Source: an uncultured Kiloniellaceae bacterium (GTDB taxonomy: Bacteria > Pseudomonadota > Alphaproteobacteria > Kiloniellales > Kiloniellaceae). From it: a DNA stretch of 64,000 nucleotides. Shown one piece after another: positions 27,284 through 35,126 of the stretch. Position 1 is the stretch's first letter; the number at the start of each line of letters is the position of its first letter. The notes under the pieces were generated by a model that saw only the letters and a list, made by a program, of their open reading frames with translations, did not search any database and was not told the DNA's origin. Both the position numbers and the translations under genes were made by a program. The stretch is taken from positions 38,899 through 102,898 of the forward strand of contig CANMQP010000006.1 in NCBI GenBank assembly GCA_947500035.1. Direction: 5' to 3'.

Positions 27284-27819
27284 TGGAAAAACCACCTTTG
27301 TTAAATCAAAGAAATTGTTCTTGAAAAAAGCTGCGGCGCCTTCACCAGGCCGCCTGGGAAATGTCTTCATCCTGCAACGATCGAACCCGGCAAGCTTTAT
27401 GGGGGTCCCGGCTTTTATCGCAGGACATGAGCTAAATCGGACGTTACATCGAACCCTTAAATCCAAGGACAGTGTGCAGGTTCAGCTTCAGTCTCACTCC
27501 CTGGCCTGGAATGAGACCTGCGAAAATCAGAACCGGCGATGCGTGATCCAGCTCGATGTTCGTAAAGCCTTCAATCGCAGTTATCGTATGCAAACATACA
27601 TTTCTAGAGGTACAACCTGAAGAGGAGAATTTGCACGACGATAATGCAAATTCACAACAGATGAGCGAGCTTGTCCGGTGACAGCGTTGACATCCTGAGC
27701 AAGCTGCTGAACCAGACGCTTTCGAGCGCCGTGCGACTGGTCAAGAGGCCGGACATTGAGATTCGCGTGAATGCCATCGTGCGCGGTCGAAAGCCGACAT
27801 GAGCAGCACCCGCCCGCGC

Positions 27820-27903
27820 AATACGCCCGCCACCATACGCCCGCCGCCATACGCCCGCCGCCATACGCCCGCCGCCATACGCCCGCCGCCATACGCCCGC
27901 TGC
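27820..27903. repeat. Tandem 14-bp repeat, six copies
   Basis: The unit CATACGCCCGCCGC is repeated six times in a row with only end-copy changes (first AATACGCCCGCCAC, last CATACGCCCGCTGC). The four central copies are identical. Because 14 is not a multiple of three, no repeat protein is kept in frame across single units, although open frames cross it by chance. Confidence 0.9.
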
Positions 27904-27967
27904 CATAGGATTGACCAAAACGGTCGCTACCCTTGCCGGCAGACCGAGTCAAAGCGACCGAATCAAT

Positions 27968-27990
27968 CCCGTGTCATATTTTTATACGGG
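27968..27990. promoter_or_regulatory. Inverted repeat upstream of luxR
   Basis: CCCGT-N13-ACGGG lies about 50 bases upstream of the luxR start, in an AT-rich segment. It is a possible regulator site or promoter element, but the arms are short and it does not match a lux box. Confidence 0.3.
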
Positions 27991-28038
27991 TAGATGTGGT
28001 AATTTTTCTATCTTAAATAGTGTCACGGAGAATGACGC

Positions 28039-28773
28039 ATGACGCCGGAGAGAAGAATTACAAGTTTTGTCGGGTTCGAGATCGAAGCTTCGAGGACCAC
28101 CCGGAGCTTGACCGATTTTCTGACCAAATTCTGTGCCAACTTCGGACTGGAACACGCGACCTATTATTGCCGCACACCGCTCCAGACCAATGAGAGCCGC
28201 GAGTTGTTGCACACGACTTATCCGAAAGAGTGGATTACACATTACTTCGCAAACGACTATCAGTTTTGTGATCCGGTCCTGGTTCAAGGGCAGAGTTCGT
28301 TACTGCCCTTCTCGTGGGATACGCTCGATCTTGAAGCGCCCGAAGCGCGCAACGTCTTCTCTTCCGCACTTGAATTTGGCGTCTGTGGCAGCGGACTGAC
28401 AATACCGATCCGCGGGTGCATGAACGAGACAGCAATGTTTTCGATCTGCTCCAACACGCAGGGCGAAGCATGGTCGAAGTTTCTTGCCGAGACACTGACC
28501 GATCTCGTCTATTCCGCGCATCTGATCCATTATCATGCCTCGCATTTACATGGTCTGGCTCACCAAACAAAATCGGAGCGGCTTTCGAAACGCGAGGCGG
28601 AAGTCCTGCGCTGGGCGGCCAGAGGCAAGACGGCCTGGGAAACCGCGCGGATATTGAATCTCAAGGAAAAAACGGTTTCCTTCTATATTTCAAATGCTTG
28701 CGCAAAGCTGCAAGTCGCGACGAAGTGTCAAGCCGTCGCCAAGGTTATCACTGAAGGTCAGATCATATTGTGA
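28039..28773 (+). CDS. LuxR-family quorum-sensing regulator (autoinducer-binding)
   Basis: 244 residues. The N-terminal autoinducer-binding domain keeps the classical pocket residues by position and context: W65 and Y69 (EWITHYF), D78-P79 (YQFCDPV) and W93 (PFSWD). The C-terminal LuxR helix-turn-helix spans about 180-240 (LSKREAEVLRWAARGKTAWE, then LNLKEKTVSFYISNA). It most likely binds the acyl-homoserine lactone made by the LuxI protein encoded next door and controls the operon that follows. Confidence 0.93.
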   Translation: MTPERRITSFVGFEIEASRTTRSLTDFLTKFCANFGLEHATYYCRTPLQTNESRELLHTTYPKEWITHYFANDYQFCDPVLVQGQSSLLPFSWDTLDLEAPEARNVFSSALEFGVCGSGLTIPIRGCMNETAMFSICSNTQGEAWSKFLAETLTDLVYSAHLIHYHASHLHGLAHQTKSERLSKREAEVLRWAARGKTAWETARILNLKEKTVSFYISNACAKLQVATKCQAVAKVITEGQIIL

Positions 28774-28862
28774 AATACAATACGGGATTCTCCCAGTAGT
28801 GCGCCGCACCCCCTGCTCAGGCGATAACTCCAGGTAGTAAGACCGCTACAGCAGGTATTGGC

Positions 28863-29474
28863 ATGCTCCTTGTTTCCCACGCTGCGCAGAAAGACATCCA
28901 CGCAAGCACGTTCGATCAGATGTTTCGGCTTCGGGCGGAGCAGTTTTCCACACGGCGCGGCTGGCGGGTCAGTGTGGATGCGGGCAGAGAAATCGACCGA
29001 TTTGACGCGTTGAACCCGCTGTACATCTGCCTTTTGGACCAGGAAGGGCGCCTCCTGGCATCACTGCGCCTCTTGCCGACAATCGGGCCGCACATGCTCT
29101 CCGATGTTTTTCCCGAAGTCATGGGCGAGACCGGCATTGTCCGTAATCCGCTGGTTTGGGAGAGCTCGAGGTTCTGCGTCGACACCAACGCCATTCGAGA
29201 CTTCGGCGACGATGGAATCAACATCGTAACCCGTGCCATTCTCGGCGGTTTGTTTGCCACGGCCCGCAGCGCGGGCCTGGAACAGGTCATCTCCGTTTAT
29301 GACATATTCGTTGAGCGGATCCTGCGACGCTCGGGATGCCAGTTCGAACGGCTCGGCCCCGTCGTCAAATACGATGATCTGAAGACGGTCGCCGGTCTCT
29401 TTGCCGTCAAAGAGAACCCCTTGAGCAACATCACCCAGGGCCGCAGAGCCGTCACGGGCCTTCTCGCGGCCTGA
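28863..29474 (+). CDS. LuxI-family acyl-homoserine-lactone synthase
   Basis: 203 residues, normal for LuxI. All of the hallmark residues are present: R24, F28, W34, D45, D48, R69, E100 and R103 (FRLRAEQF, then GW, IDRFD, ASLRLLPT, WESSRF). It makes the acyl-homoserine lactone signal from SAM and an acyl carrier. AGG precedes the ATG. It sits downstream of luxR on the same strand and upstream of a metabolic operon. The acyl chain cannot be predicted. Confidence 0.93.
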   Translation: MLLVSHAAQKDIHASTFDQMFRLRAEQFSTRRGWRVSVDAGREIDRFDALNPLYICLLDQEGRLLASLRLLPTIGPHMLSDVFPEVMGETGIVRNPLVWESSRFCVDTNAIRDFGDDGINIVTRAILGGLFATARSAGLEQVISVYDIFVERILRRSGCQFERLGPVVKYDDLKTVAGLFAVKENPLSNITQGRRAVTGLLAA

Positions 29475-29548
29475 CCATTCCTTTGAGAGCCAGACTTCGG
29501 CCAAAGACCGGTTCTGTTCGCAACATCGCTTGAACAGGGAACATCATC

Positions 29549-30871
29549 ATGTGCGGCATATTCGGGTTCATCGGGAGGTCTCCAGGCAAAGCTATGCTTG
29601 AGCTCTCCATCAACAGCCTCAGGCACCGCGGCAGTTCAGGCTGCGGATACTATTGGAAAGACGGCTCCGGCCACTGGAGTCACCGGCTGTTCAACCAGCG
29701 TTCTCTCCAGCTGCCGCATTGGGATGCAGGTGCCAGCGGCGTCTTTCTGTGCCATTGGCGCTACGCGACAAGCGGTTCGGACCGGAGCGGAGGACTTCAA
29801 CCGCTTCATTCGCCGGTTGGAAATACTGCGCTGGTTCACAATGGCCAATTTCTTGTCGGGACGCATGAAAAAGCTTCCGATACAGAACACTTCTTTGCGG
29901 AAACCCTGAGAGCAGAAGTCTCCGACGGGAAGAGCCTCATCAGCCTTCTCAAGCGCTACGGCGGCGCCTATTCACTGGCTTTTCACACCGGGCGGGAGAC
30001 CATTCTGGCGCGGGATCCGAATGGCATACGCCCTCTCTTTATCGGCGCCTTTGACGGTGGTCTCGCGTTCAGCTCCGAAACAGCATCGCTCGAACTCCTG
30101 GAATGCCGGGTGGTGTCCGAACTGCCGCCGGGGCACACCTGCTCCATCGAGCCGACGCTGCGGATGCAGGTTCTGCCCATTGCACAGGGCAGGCCCGCAC
30201 TTTGCTCTTTCGAGCACGTTTACTTCCATTCCCGAGAAGGCAGGCTCGGTGGAAAGCGGGTCAGCGAATGGCGGGTCCGGTTGGGAGAAAGCCTTGCGAT
30301 CGAGCATCCCATAGAGAATGTCAGCGTATCAGCCGTACCGAATTCCGGCTGCGACGCGGCGCTTGGGTTTGCGTCACGCCTTGGGATTCCGATCGTCGGC
30401 GCAGTGCGCAGAAACCCGGGCGCGGACCGAACGTTCATCTCGGAAAAGAAAAGCCGAGAGCAAAGGCTCAGAGGCAAGTTCTCCATAAATGCGCACGAGG
30501 TGAGAGGAAAGAGCATCTGCCTTGTCGACGACAGTGTTGTCCGGGGAAACACCTTGCGGTTCCTGTCGGCGGCCCTTCGCAGTGCGGGAGCCAGCAGCGT
30601 TCATGCCCGTATCGCCGCTCCCAGATTCCGCTTCCCCTGTCACTTCGGCATTGATGTGCCCAATAAGCGCGAGCTCGTTGTCAACCAGGTCTCCGCTGAG
30701 AACCTGAGCGCCGAACTGGGTTTGGACAGTATCCGCTTCCTCAGCGTGACATCACTGCACGTCGCGCTGAATTTCAATCCGATCTGCACTGGTTGCTTCA
30801 CATCGAGATATCCGGTGCCGGTCCGCTCAGATCAACCGATACAAAGGGAGGAACATTGTCTTGATGCTTAA
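29549..30871 (+). CDS. PurF-like glutamine amidotransferase/phosphoribosyltransferase
   Basis: 440 residues, about 60 shorter than E. coli PurF, yet complete in domains. The class II glutaminase has nucleophile Cys2 (MCGIFGFIG), RHRGSSGCG, HWRYATSG, HNGQ and DPNGIRPL. The phosphoribosyltransferase half has RNPGADRTFI and the PRPP loop ICLVDDSVVRGNT (323-335). PurF makes 5-phosphoribosylamine from PRPP and glutamine. It lies 74 bases after luxI and overlaps the PurE-like gene by 8 bases, so it looks recruited to a dedicated pathway; housekeeping purF is expected elsewhere. AGGGAA precedes the start. Confidence 0.88.
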   Translation: MCGIFGFIGRSPGKAMLELSINSLRHRGSSGCGYYWKDGSGHWSHRLFNQRSLQLPHWDAGASGVFLCHWRYATSGSDRSGGLQPLHSPVGNTALVHNGQFLVGTHEKASDTEHFFAETLRAEVSDGKSLISLLKRYGGAYSLAFHTGRETILARDPNGIRPLFIGAFDGGLAFSSETASLELLECRVVSELPPGHTCSIEPTLRMQVLPIAQGRPALCSFEHVYFHSREGRLGGKRVSEWRVRLGESLAIEHPIENVSVSAVPNSGCDAALGFASRLGIPIVGAVRRNPGADRTFISEKKSREQRLRGKFSINAHEVRGKSICLVDDSVVRGNTLRFLSAALRSAGASSVHARIAAPRFRFPCHFGIDVPNKRELVVNQVSAENLSAELGLDSIRFLSVTSLHVALNFNPICTGCFTSRYPVPVRSDQPIQREEHCLDA

Positions 30872-31364
30872 ACAACCAAAGATTCTCGTTGCGATGGGGA
30901 GCCAGTCAGACTGGCCGACGATGGAGCATTGCGCAGGCTTACTCCAGGAATTCAGTGTTGCGCATGAGACCCATATCATATCGGCACATCGGACACCGGA
31001 TCGGGTCGACGCTATCTGCCGTCGCTTGAACGACGGAGAATTTTCCCTGGCGATCGCCGGGGCCGGAGGCGCGGCCCATCTCGCCGGCGCCGTCGCAGCA
31101 CGCACCACCGCCCCGGTCATCGGTGTGCCGATCGCCGGCCTGTTGCAGGGATTTGACAGCCTGCTCTCGACGGTCCAGATGCCTTCAGGCATTCCGGTCG
31201 CAACTGTCAGTATCGGCGCGGCAGGTGCAAAAAACGCCGCGCTTCTGGCCATTTCGATTGTGGCCGTTGGCAACGCCGATCTGCGCCAGAAACTCGCCGA
31301 CTACCGGGCAAGACTCGCCCAGCAGGTGCCTCTGACGCCCCAAAGTCTGGTGAACGCCGCATGA
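30864..31364 (+). CDS. PurE-like N5-CAIR mutase family protein
   Basis: 166 residues, the size of a stand-alone class I PurE. Active-site segments are intact: GSQSDW near 12-17, SAHRTP at 40-45 with the catalytic His, GAGGAAHLAG and VQMPSGIPVATV. PurE converts N5-CAIR to CAIR in purine synthesis. Its context is unusual: it overlaps the PurF-like gene by 8 bases and the HAD gene by ATGA. GGGAGGA lies 12 bases upstream of the ATG; a TTG three bases earlier is possible. PurK, its usual partner, is absent. Confidence 0.87.
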   Translation: MLKQPKILVAMGSQSDWPTMEHCAGLLQEFSVAHETHIISAHRTPDRVDAICRRLNDGEFSLAIAGAGGAAHLAGAVAARTTAPVIGVPIAGLLQGFDSLLSTVQMPSGIPVATVSIGAAGAKNAALLAISIVAVGNADLRQKLADYRARLAQQVPLTPQSLVNAA

Positions 31365-32005
31365 CTGGCGAGGTCCAGCGCATTTTTGCATTTGATATGG
31401 ACGGGACTCTACTGCCCGGCACGACCGGATTGCTGGAGCTGTCAAAGGTACTCGGCACGACCGAGCTTTTGGCGGATCTGGAACGCCAGTATGGGGCTGG
31501 CAGTCTCAACACGGTCGATTTCACCCGCCGGATCAGCGCCGCCTGGGGCGTTATCGCGGAAGAGGTCTCCAGGCAAGCCTTTGAGTCCGCCGCCAAGCTG
31601 GAAGGCATCGCGGAGGTTCTGGAAGAAATCAGACGCAACGGCGCTATCAGCTGCGTTGTCACCATGTCCCAGGACGTCTTCGCGAACCACTTTCTCGGTC
31701 TCGGCTTCGACTATGTCTACGCGACCTCGTATCCGCCACACAACAACAACGATTTTTCACGCGTTCTTTCACCCGACGACAAGATCGCCTTCCTGAAAAA
31801 CCTCGCTACCGAAAGCCGGCTCGATTTCCGGGACACCGTTGCTTTTGGTGATTCCATCAGCGACGTGCCGCTGTTCTCCGAAATCAAAAACTCCGTTGCG
31901 GTGAACGGCGACCATCACGTTGCCGCCAAGGCCGCCTTCTCCTACCGGGGCGACAGCATTCTGGAAGCCTTTGAACAGTCAAAACCCATTTGGAGTATGT
32001 CATGA
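31361..32005 (+). CDS. HAD-superfamily phosphatase
   Basis: 214 residues. Motif I is AFDMDGTLLP (D12 nucleophile, D14), motif II lies near VVTMSQ, and motif IV is AFGDSISDVPLF (two Asp). A helical cap sits between motifs I and II, as in phosphoserine-phosphatase-like enzymes. It starts and ends with ATGA overlaps. In this operon it may remove a 5'-phosphate from a ribotide product before export, by analogy with nucleoside pathways (inference). Confidence 0.87.
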   Translation: MTGEVQRIFAFDMDGTLLPGTTGLLELSKVLGTTELLADLERQYGAGSLNTVDFTRRISAAWGVIAEEVSRQAFESAAKLEGIAEVLEEIRRNGAISCVVTMSQDVFANHFLGLGFDYVYATSYPPHNNNDFSRVLSPDDKIAFLKNLATESRLDFRDTVAFGDSISDVPLFSEIKNSVAVNGDHHVAAKAAFSYRGDSILEAFEQSKPIWSMS

Positions 32006-32862
32006 TCAATCCTGGCAGAACGATTGTGGTCGATAGCCTGCGCAAAGTCCTCAAGGAGCTTCACGGTAAAGACAGCGTGTCGGAACACAGGCTCAAACAT
32101 GCCTGGCTGGAGGAAATACGAGGAAATGGCAATCTGACCGTGAACGGCTGGTATTCGCCACCCTCTGCAGGTATGGCGGTCCTCTCCTGTCAAGACGACA
32201 CGCCCGAACGCAGCCATTTCCAAACCTTTCGCGATCCGCAGTTTTTCGCATCGAGCGACAACATCGACTGGAGCAGCAGTTCCATCATATTCTACGCCTC
32301 CAATATCGATTTGGACTCGGGGCTGCCGGCCGACTTCGCAACGACGGTCTATTTCGGAAACAACAAAAGCATCCGGCGGCATTTTCGCGATAGCTTTGGC
32401 GCCTGCTCAACGCTTTTGAGTGAGCTCGACAACGTCCAGGTGGGACAAGAGCTCTACGGCCGGATGGAAGATATTCTCGCAGCTAGGGGGCTGACCGGAC
32501 GCACCTGGAGTTCCACGGACAACGACTATAACTTCGGCCATACTCTGCCGCGCCTTAACGCGGCTCAGGGGCTCTCGAGCGCATGCCACGAGCAGGTCCG
32601 GACAGATCCCTCGCCAGCAATGTCGGCGGCGGTGACGGACTTTGGCGCCGAAGCGATGCGCACGGCGCGGAAGTTTCTATCCCGCCAGTCCGAGCTGGAC
32701 CTGCTGTCTGGTGTTCAATTTACAATTGAGCCACAGTGCATATCACTTCTTGACGAAAAAATGCCCAAGGTCATGATCCACTATGTCGCGCAACACAACG
32801 CATCCAGCTTCGACGTTTGCCGATCGTGCGATGAGCTCCCGAGAGAATATGGCCTGCTATGA
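32002..32862 (+). CDS. Degenerate M24 metallopeptidase-like ('pita-bread' fold) protein
   Basis: 286 residues from the ATG that overlaps the HAD stop by ATGA. The order of segments resembles M24 aminopeptidases/creatinases: ADFATTVYFGN stands where SDxTRTxxxG occurs, NVQVGQELYGRMEDILAARGL resembles the helix after it, YNFGHTLP recalls the HGxGHxxG region, and GVQFTIEPQ matches GMVFTIEPG. The late acidic metal ligand appears lost (VMIHYV instead of VRIED). A full metal site is therefore doubtful, and it may bind or rearrange a small molecule. Family assignment is tentative. Confidence 0.5.
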   Translation: MINPGRTIVVDSLRKVLKELHGKDSVSEHRLKHAWLEEIRGNGNLTVNGWYSPPSAGMAVLSCQDDTPERSHFQTFRDPQFFASSDNIDWSSSSIIFYASNIDLDSGLPADFATTVYFGNNKSIRRHFRDSFGACSTLLSELDNVQVGQELYGRMEDILAARGLTGRTWSSTDNDYNFGHTLPRLNAAQGLSSACHEQVRTDPSPAMSAAVTDFGAEAMRTARKFLSRQSELDLLSGVQFTIEPQCISLLDEKMPKVMIHYVAQHNASSFDVCRSCDELPREYGLL

Positions 32863-34061
32863 GTGACTCAGCCACCCGAGCCCAATCTACGAACTGGCCT
32901 TTGGTTTTCGTTCTCTGGGGTTTGGGGCTTGCCGCGGCGATGCAGTTTGCGAAGTTCTCTATCGCGCAGGACGCCTTGGTCCTGGAGTATTCGACCCGGG
33001 CGGAGACCGCGGCCCTTTTGCTCTCGAGCGTCGGTGTGATGGGTGTTCTTCTCGGTGCCGTGGCCGGCGAACTGGTCGGCGGAATCGGGACGCGCTTTTC
33101 GCTTCTTCTCGCCTCCGGGATCGGCGTATTCGTCTCCGCCTGTCAGGCTTTTCTCCCGGCCTTCGAGATCATGTTCGGCCTGAGGATACTGGAAGGTGTC
33201 GCGCATCTTCTGATTGTCGTCAGCGCGCCGACCGCGATCATATCGGCGAGCGCTCCAAAGCATCAGGCGATTACCATGGGCTTATGGGCAACCTTTTTCG
33301 GCGTTGCCTATGCGATCTCGGGTCTTGCTGGGACCCAGATCCTGACCAGCTTTGGGCTTGGCGCGTTGATGGGATCGCACGCGCTTTTCCTGGTCTCGCT
33401 TCTCATCCTCTATCTCCTGCTTGACCGCCAAGGCCGCACGCATCAGACAAGCGTGACGCTGAAGCTGGTGGCGAAGTCCCTACGCACACAGTTTGCCGCC
33501 TATGGTGCGCGCGCCACCTCCTCCGCCGCCCTGGCGTTCTTTTGGCACACCTTGCTGTTTGTCGCCCTCCTGACTTTTTTGCCGGACCTGGCGGGATCGC
33601 CGGACGAGAAATCGCTGATGGTCGCGACCTTGCCGCTGATCAGTATTGCCGGGTCCTTTGCCGGCGGCAGCGCCGCGCAACATCTCAAGCGACCCTATTT
33701 CCTGATCGGAGCCTCCTTCGCTGCTTTAGCGATCCTGGCGGTTTTTCTCTATCTCTCCTTTGGAACCGTCAGCGCGTCCGCAGTTGCCTTCCCGATGATG
33801 TTCGTTGCAGGCATCACACAGGCAGCTTGTTTCGCCGCGATCCCCCAGCTGTGCAGCTCCGGCAGGGAACAGGCACAGGCGAACGGGGTTGTCACCCAGC
33901 TGGGTAACTTGGGTGCGTCTATGGGCACCCCGATCTTCGCCGCCGCAATATCCGCCTATAGCCTGCTGGCCATTCCGGCCCTGGTCGTTCTTGTAACGCT
34001 GGCCGGCCTCTTGACTGTGATCGCTTTGTCGTCCAACCGGCCGCTTGTTGTGAAGCACTAG
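32859..34061 (+). CDS. Major facilitator superfamily exporter
   Basis: 400 residues with about twelve hydrophobic helices and the layout of an MFS transporter (GLRILEGVAHLL, and a two-fold symmetric arrangement with a charged loop near 190). It overlaps the preceding gene by ATGA and ends the five-gene operon, so it probably exports the pathway's product, or gives self-resistance. The final stop codon TAG lies inside the first base pairs of a MITE-like element, so the C-terminus may have been changed by that insertion. Confidence 0.85.
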   Translation: MSDSATRAQSTNWPLVFVLWGLGLAAAMQFAKFSIAQDALVLEYSTRAETAALLLSSVGVMGVLLGAVAGELVGGIGTRFSLLLASGIGVFVSACQAFLPAFEIMFGLRILEGVAHLLIVVSAPTAIISASAPKHQAITMGLWATFFGVAYAISGLAGTQILTSFGLGALMGSHALFLVSLLILYLLLDRQGRTHQTSVTLKLVAKSLRTQFAAYGARATSSAALAFFWHTLLFVALLTFLPDLAGSPDEKSLMVATLPLISIAGSFAGGSAAQHLKRPYFLIGASFAALAILAVFLYLSFGTVSASAVAFPMMFVAGITQAACFAAIPQLCSSGREQAQANGVVTQLGNLGASMGTPIFAAAISAYSLLAIPALVVLVTLAGLLTVIALSSNRPLVVKH

Positions 34062-34121
34062 TGTGATGTTTCTGAAGTTCGCCGCATGATGCGGCGAATT
34101 TTAGAGACTGAATCACACTAG
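34058..34121. repeat. MITE-like palindromic element, copy 1
   Basis: A 64-bp element with perfect 10-bp terminal inverted repeats (CTAGTGTGAT/ATCACACTAG) and an inner perfect hairpin TTCGCCGCAT-G-ATGCGGCGAA (34078-34098). Two near-identical copies exist, at 34135-34200 and 58460-58525. The element supplies the TAG stop of the MFS gene. Confidence 0.85.
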
Positions 34122-34267
34122 ATTCAACGGGACACTAGTGTGATGTTTCTGAAGTTCGCTGCATAATCTGCGGCGAATTTTAGAGACTGAATCACACTAG
34201 ATTCAATGAGGTAGTGTCCCGTTGAATCTGAAATTCAATGAAGTGAATTTCAGATTCGGGATACTAG
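34122..34267. repeat. Flanking inverted repeats next to the MITE-like pair
   Basis: ATTCAACGGGACACTA (34122-34137) is perfectly inverted at 34212-34227. Next comes the palindrome GAATCTGAAATTCA-N6-TGAATTTCAGATTC (34224-34257), then GGGATACTAGGG. A closely related palindrome lies at 58537-58588 beside the third element, so both parts appear to move or be copied together. Confidence 0.75.
34135..34200. repeat. MITE-like palindromic element, copy 2
   Basis: A 66-bp tandem partner of copy 1 with the same terminal repeats and inner hairpin (TTCGCTGCATAATCTGCGGCGAA, so one arm differs). It is linked to copy 1 by 13 bases. Confidence 0.85.
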
Positions 34268-34314
34268 GGTCTGGACTGATAAACTTCGGCGATTCCATCT
34301 GACCTTGATCTGCC

Positions 34315-35040
34315 CTAAAGCCCGCGCGGTTTTTCATGAGTCGACGAAGAGCGCGAATCAGCCAGCGTGCCGGCAGTGTCTGCCTCGATTGCCATTATCT
34401 CGGTCCACTCCAGCACCTCCGTGTCCCTTGCGTCCCTGAGCAGGTTCAAGGCCATCGCCCGGCCCAGCTTCTCCACCTCGATCCCCCGGTATTTTTTCAA
34501 CGGCCCGAAAAACACGGGCGAGAGCCGGGGCCAGAGCGCCAGCACCAGCGCCTGGCTGAGACCGTAGCGGTTGCTTGGGGTCAGAATCATGCTGGGATGG
34601 AAGAAGCTGAGCCGCGCGAAGCCCAGGGCGCGCAGACCCTCTTCAAGCTGACCCTTGCTGCGTAGAAAAAATGAAAGAGACCTGGCGTCGGCGCCCACCG
34701 AACCGAGCAGCTGGAAATGCGAAACTTCCGCGTCTTTGCAGGCCTTCCCGAAGGCCAATACGGCATCGCGATCGATCCTCAGGAAGTCATCCCTTTTGAC
34801 CTTGGAGGGCTGACCGACACCCAGCGTGCAGATCGCCGCGTCCGCGCCGGCCAAATGCACGGCATAGGTCGCAGGACCAAACACGTCGACGATATGCGCC
34901 CGGATCTTGGGATGCTCCAAGCTGTTGAAGGCGCTGCGGCCCAGCAGAACCAGTTCCCCGACCTCCTCCATGGCAACCAGTGTACGCACAACCTCGGTCC
35001 CGACCGCACCGGTCGCGCCGAACATGACAACGCGGGTCAT
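34315..35040 (-). CDS. NAD(P)-binding Rossmann protein (atypical SDR, NmrA/HTATIP2-like)
   Basis: 241 residues from the ATG at 35040 (AGGACGA upstream). The Rossmann loop is MFGATGAVGTEVV, followed by LLGRSAFN and later FFHPSMILTPSNRYG, typical of atypical SDRs that bind NAD(P) with little catalytic tyrosine conservation. Role unknown; it may be a redox sensor or reductase. It is on the same strand as the next similar protein gene, which starts 87 bases upstream of it. Confidence 0.78.
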   Translation of the reverse strand: MTRVVMFGATGAVGTEVVRTLVAMEEVGELVLLGRSAFNSLEHPKIRAHIVDVFGPATYAVHLAGADAAICTLGVGQPSKVKRDDFLRIDRDAVLAFGKACKDAEVSHFQLLGSVGADARSLSFFLRSKGQLEEGLRALGFARLSFFHPSMILTPSNRYGLSQALVLALWPRLSPVFFGPLKKYRGIEVEKLGRAMALNLLRDARDTEVLEWTEIMAIEADTAGTLADSRSSSTHEKPRGL

Positions 35041-35126
35041 TTCGTCCTGTCCGATCGATTTGCAGATTTTCCTGCTTAGCCCGGATTCCTTCTCATGACC
35101 AGCGTCCACGACATGCGTGCCGTTGT

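Larger units (their letters stand above)
27284..28038. other. Intergenic region upstream of luxR, with a tandem repeat
   Basis: About 755 bases with no convincing intact gene. It holds the six-copy 14-bp repeat (27820-27903) and a weak plus-strand frame ending at 27802 (ILSKLLNQTLSSAV, then RLVKRPDIEIRVNAIV) that might be a gene remnant. The last 80 bases are AT-rich and contain the luxR promoter region, with GGAGA ahead of its start. Confidence 0.5.

Noticed and set aside
27820..27903. CRISPR-like array
   Set aside because: The 14-bp units are contiguous with no spacers.
27581..27952. Minus-strand proteins across the tandem repeat (GGRMAAGVWRRAY type)
   Set aside because: Repeat-derived frames with no good start or conservation signs.
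28828..28856. Possible lux box before luxI (CCAGGTAG...CTACAGCAGG)
   Set aside because: Only short arms pair (GTAG/CTAC), most other positions fail dyad symmetry, and it overlaps the ribosome site region.
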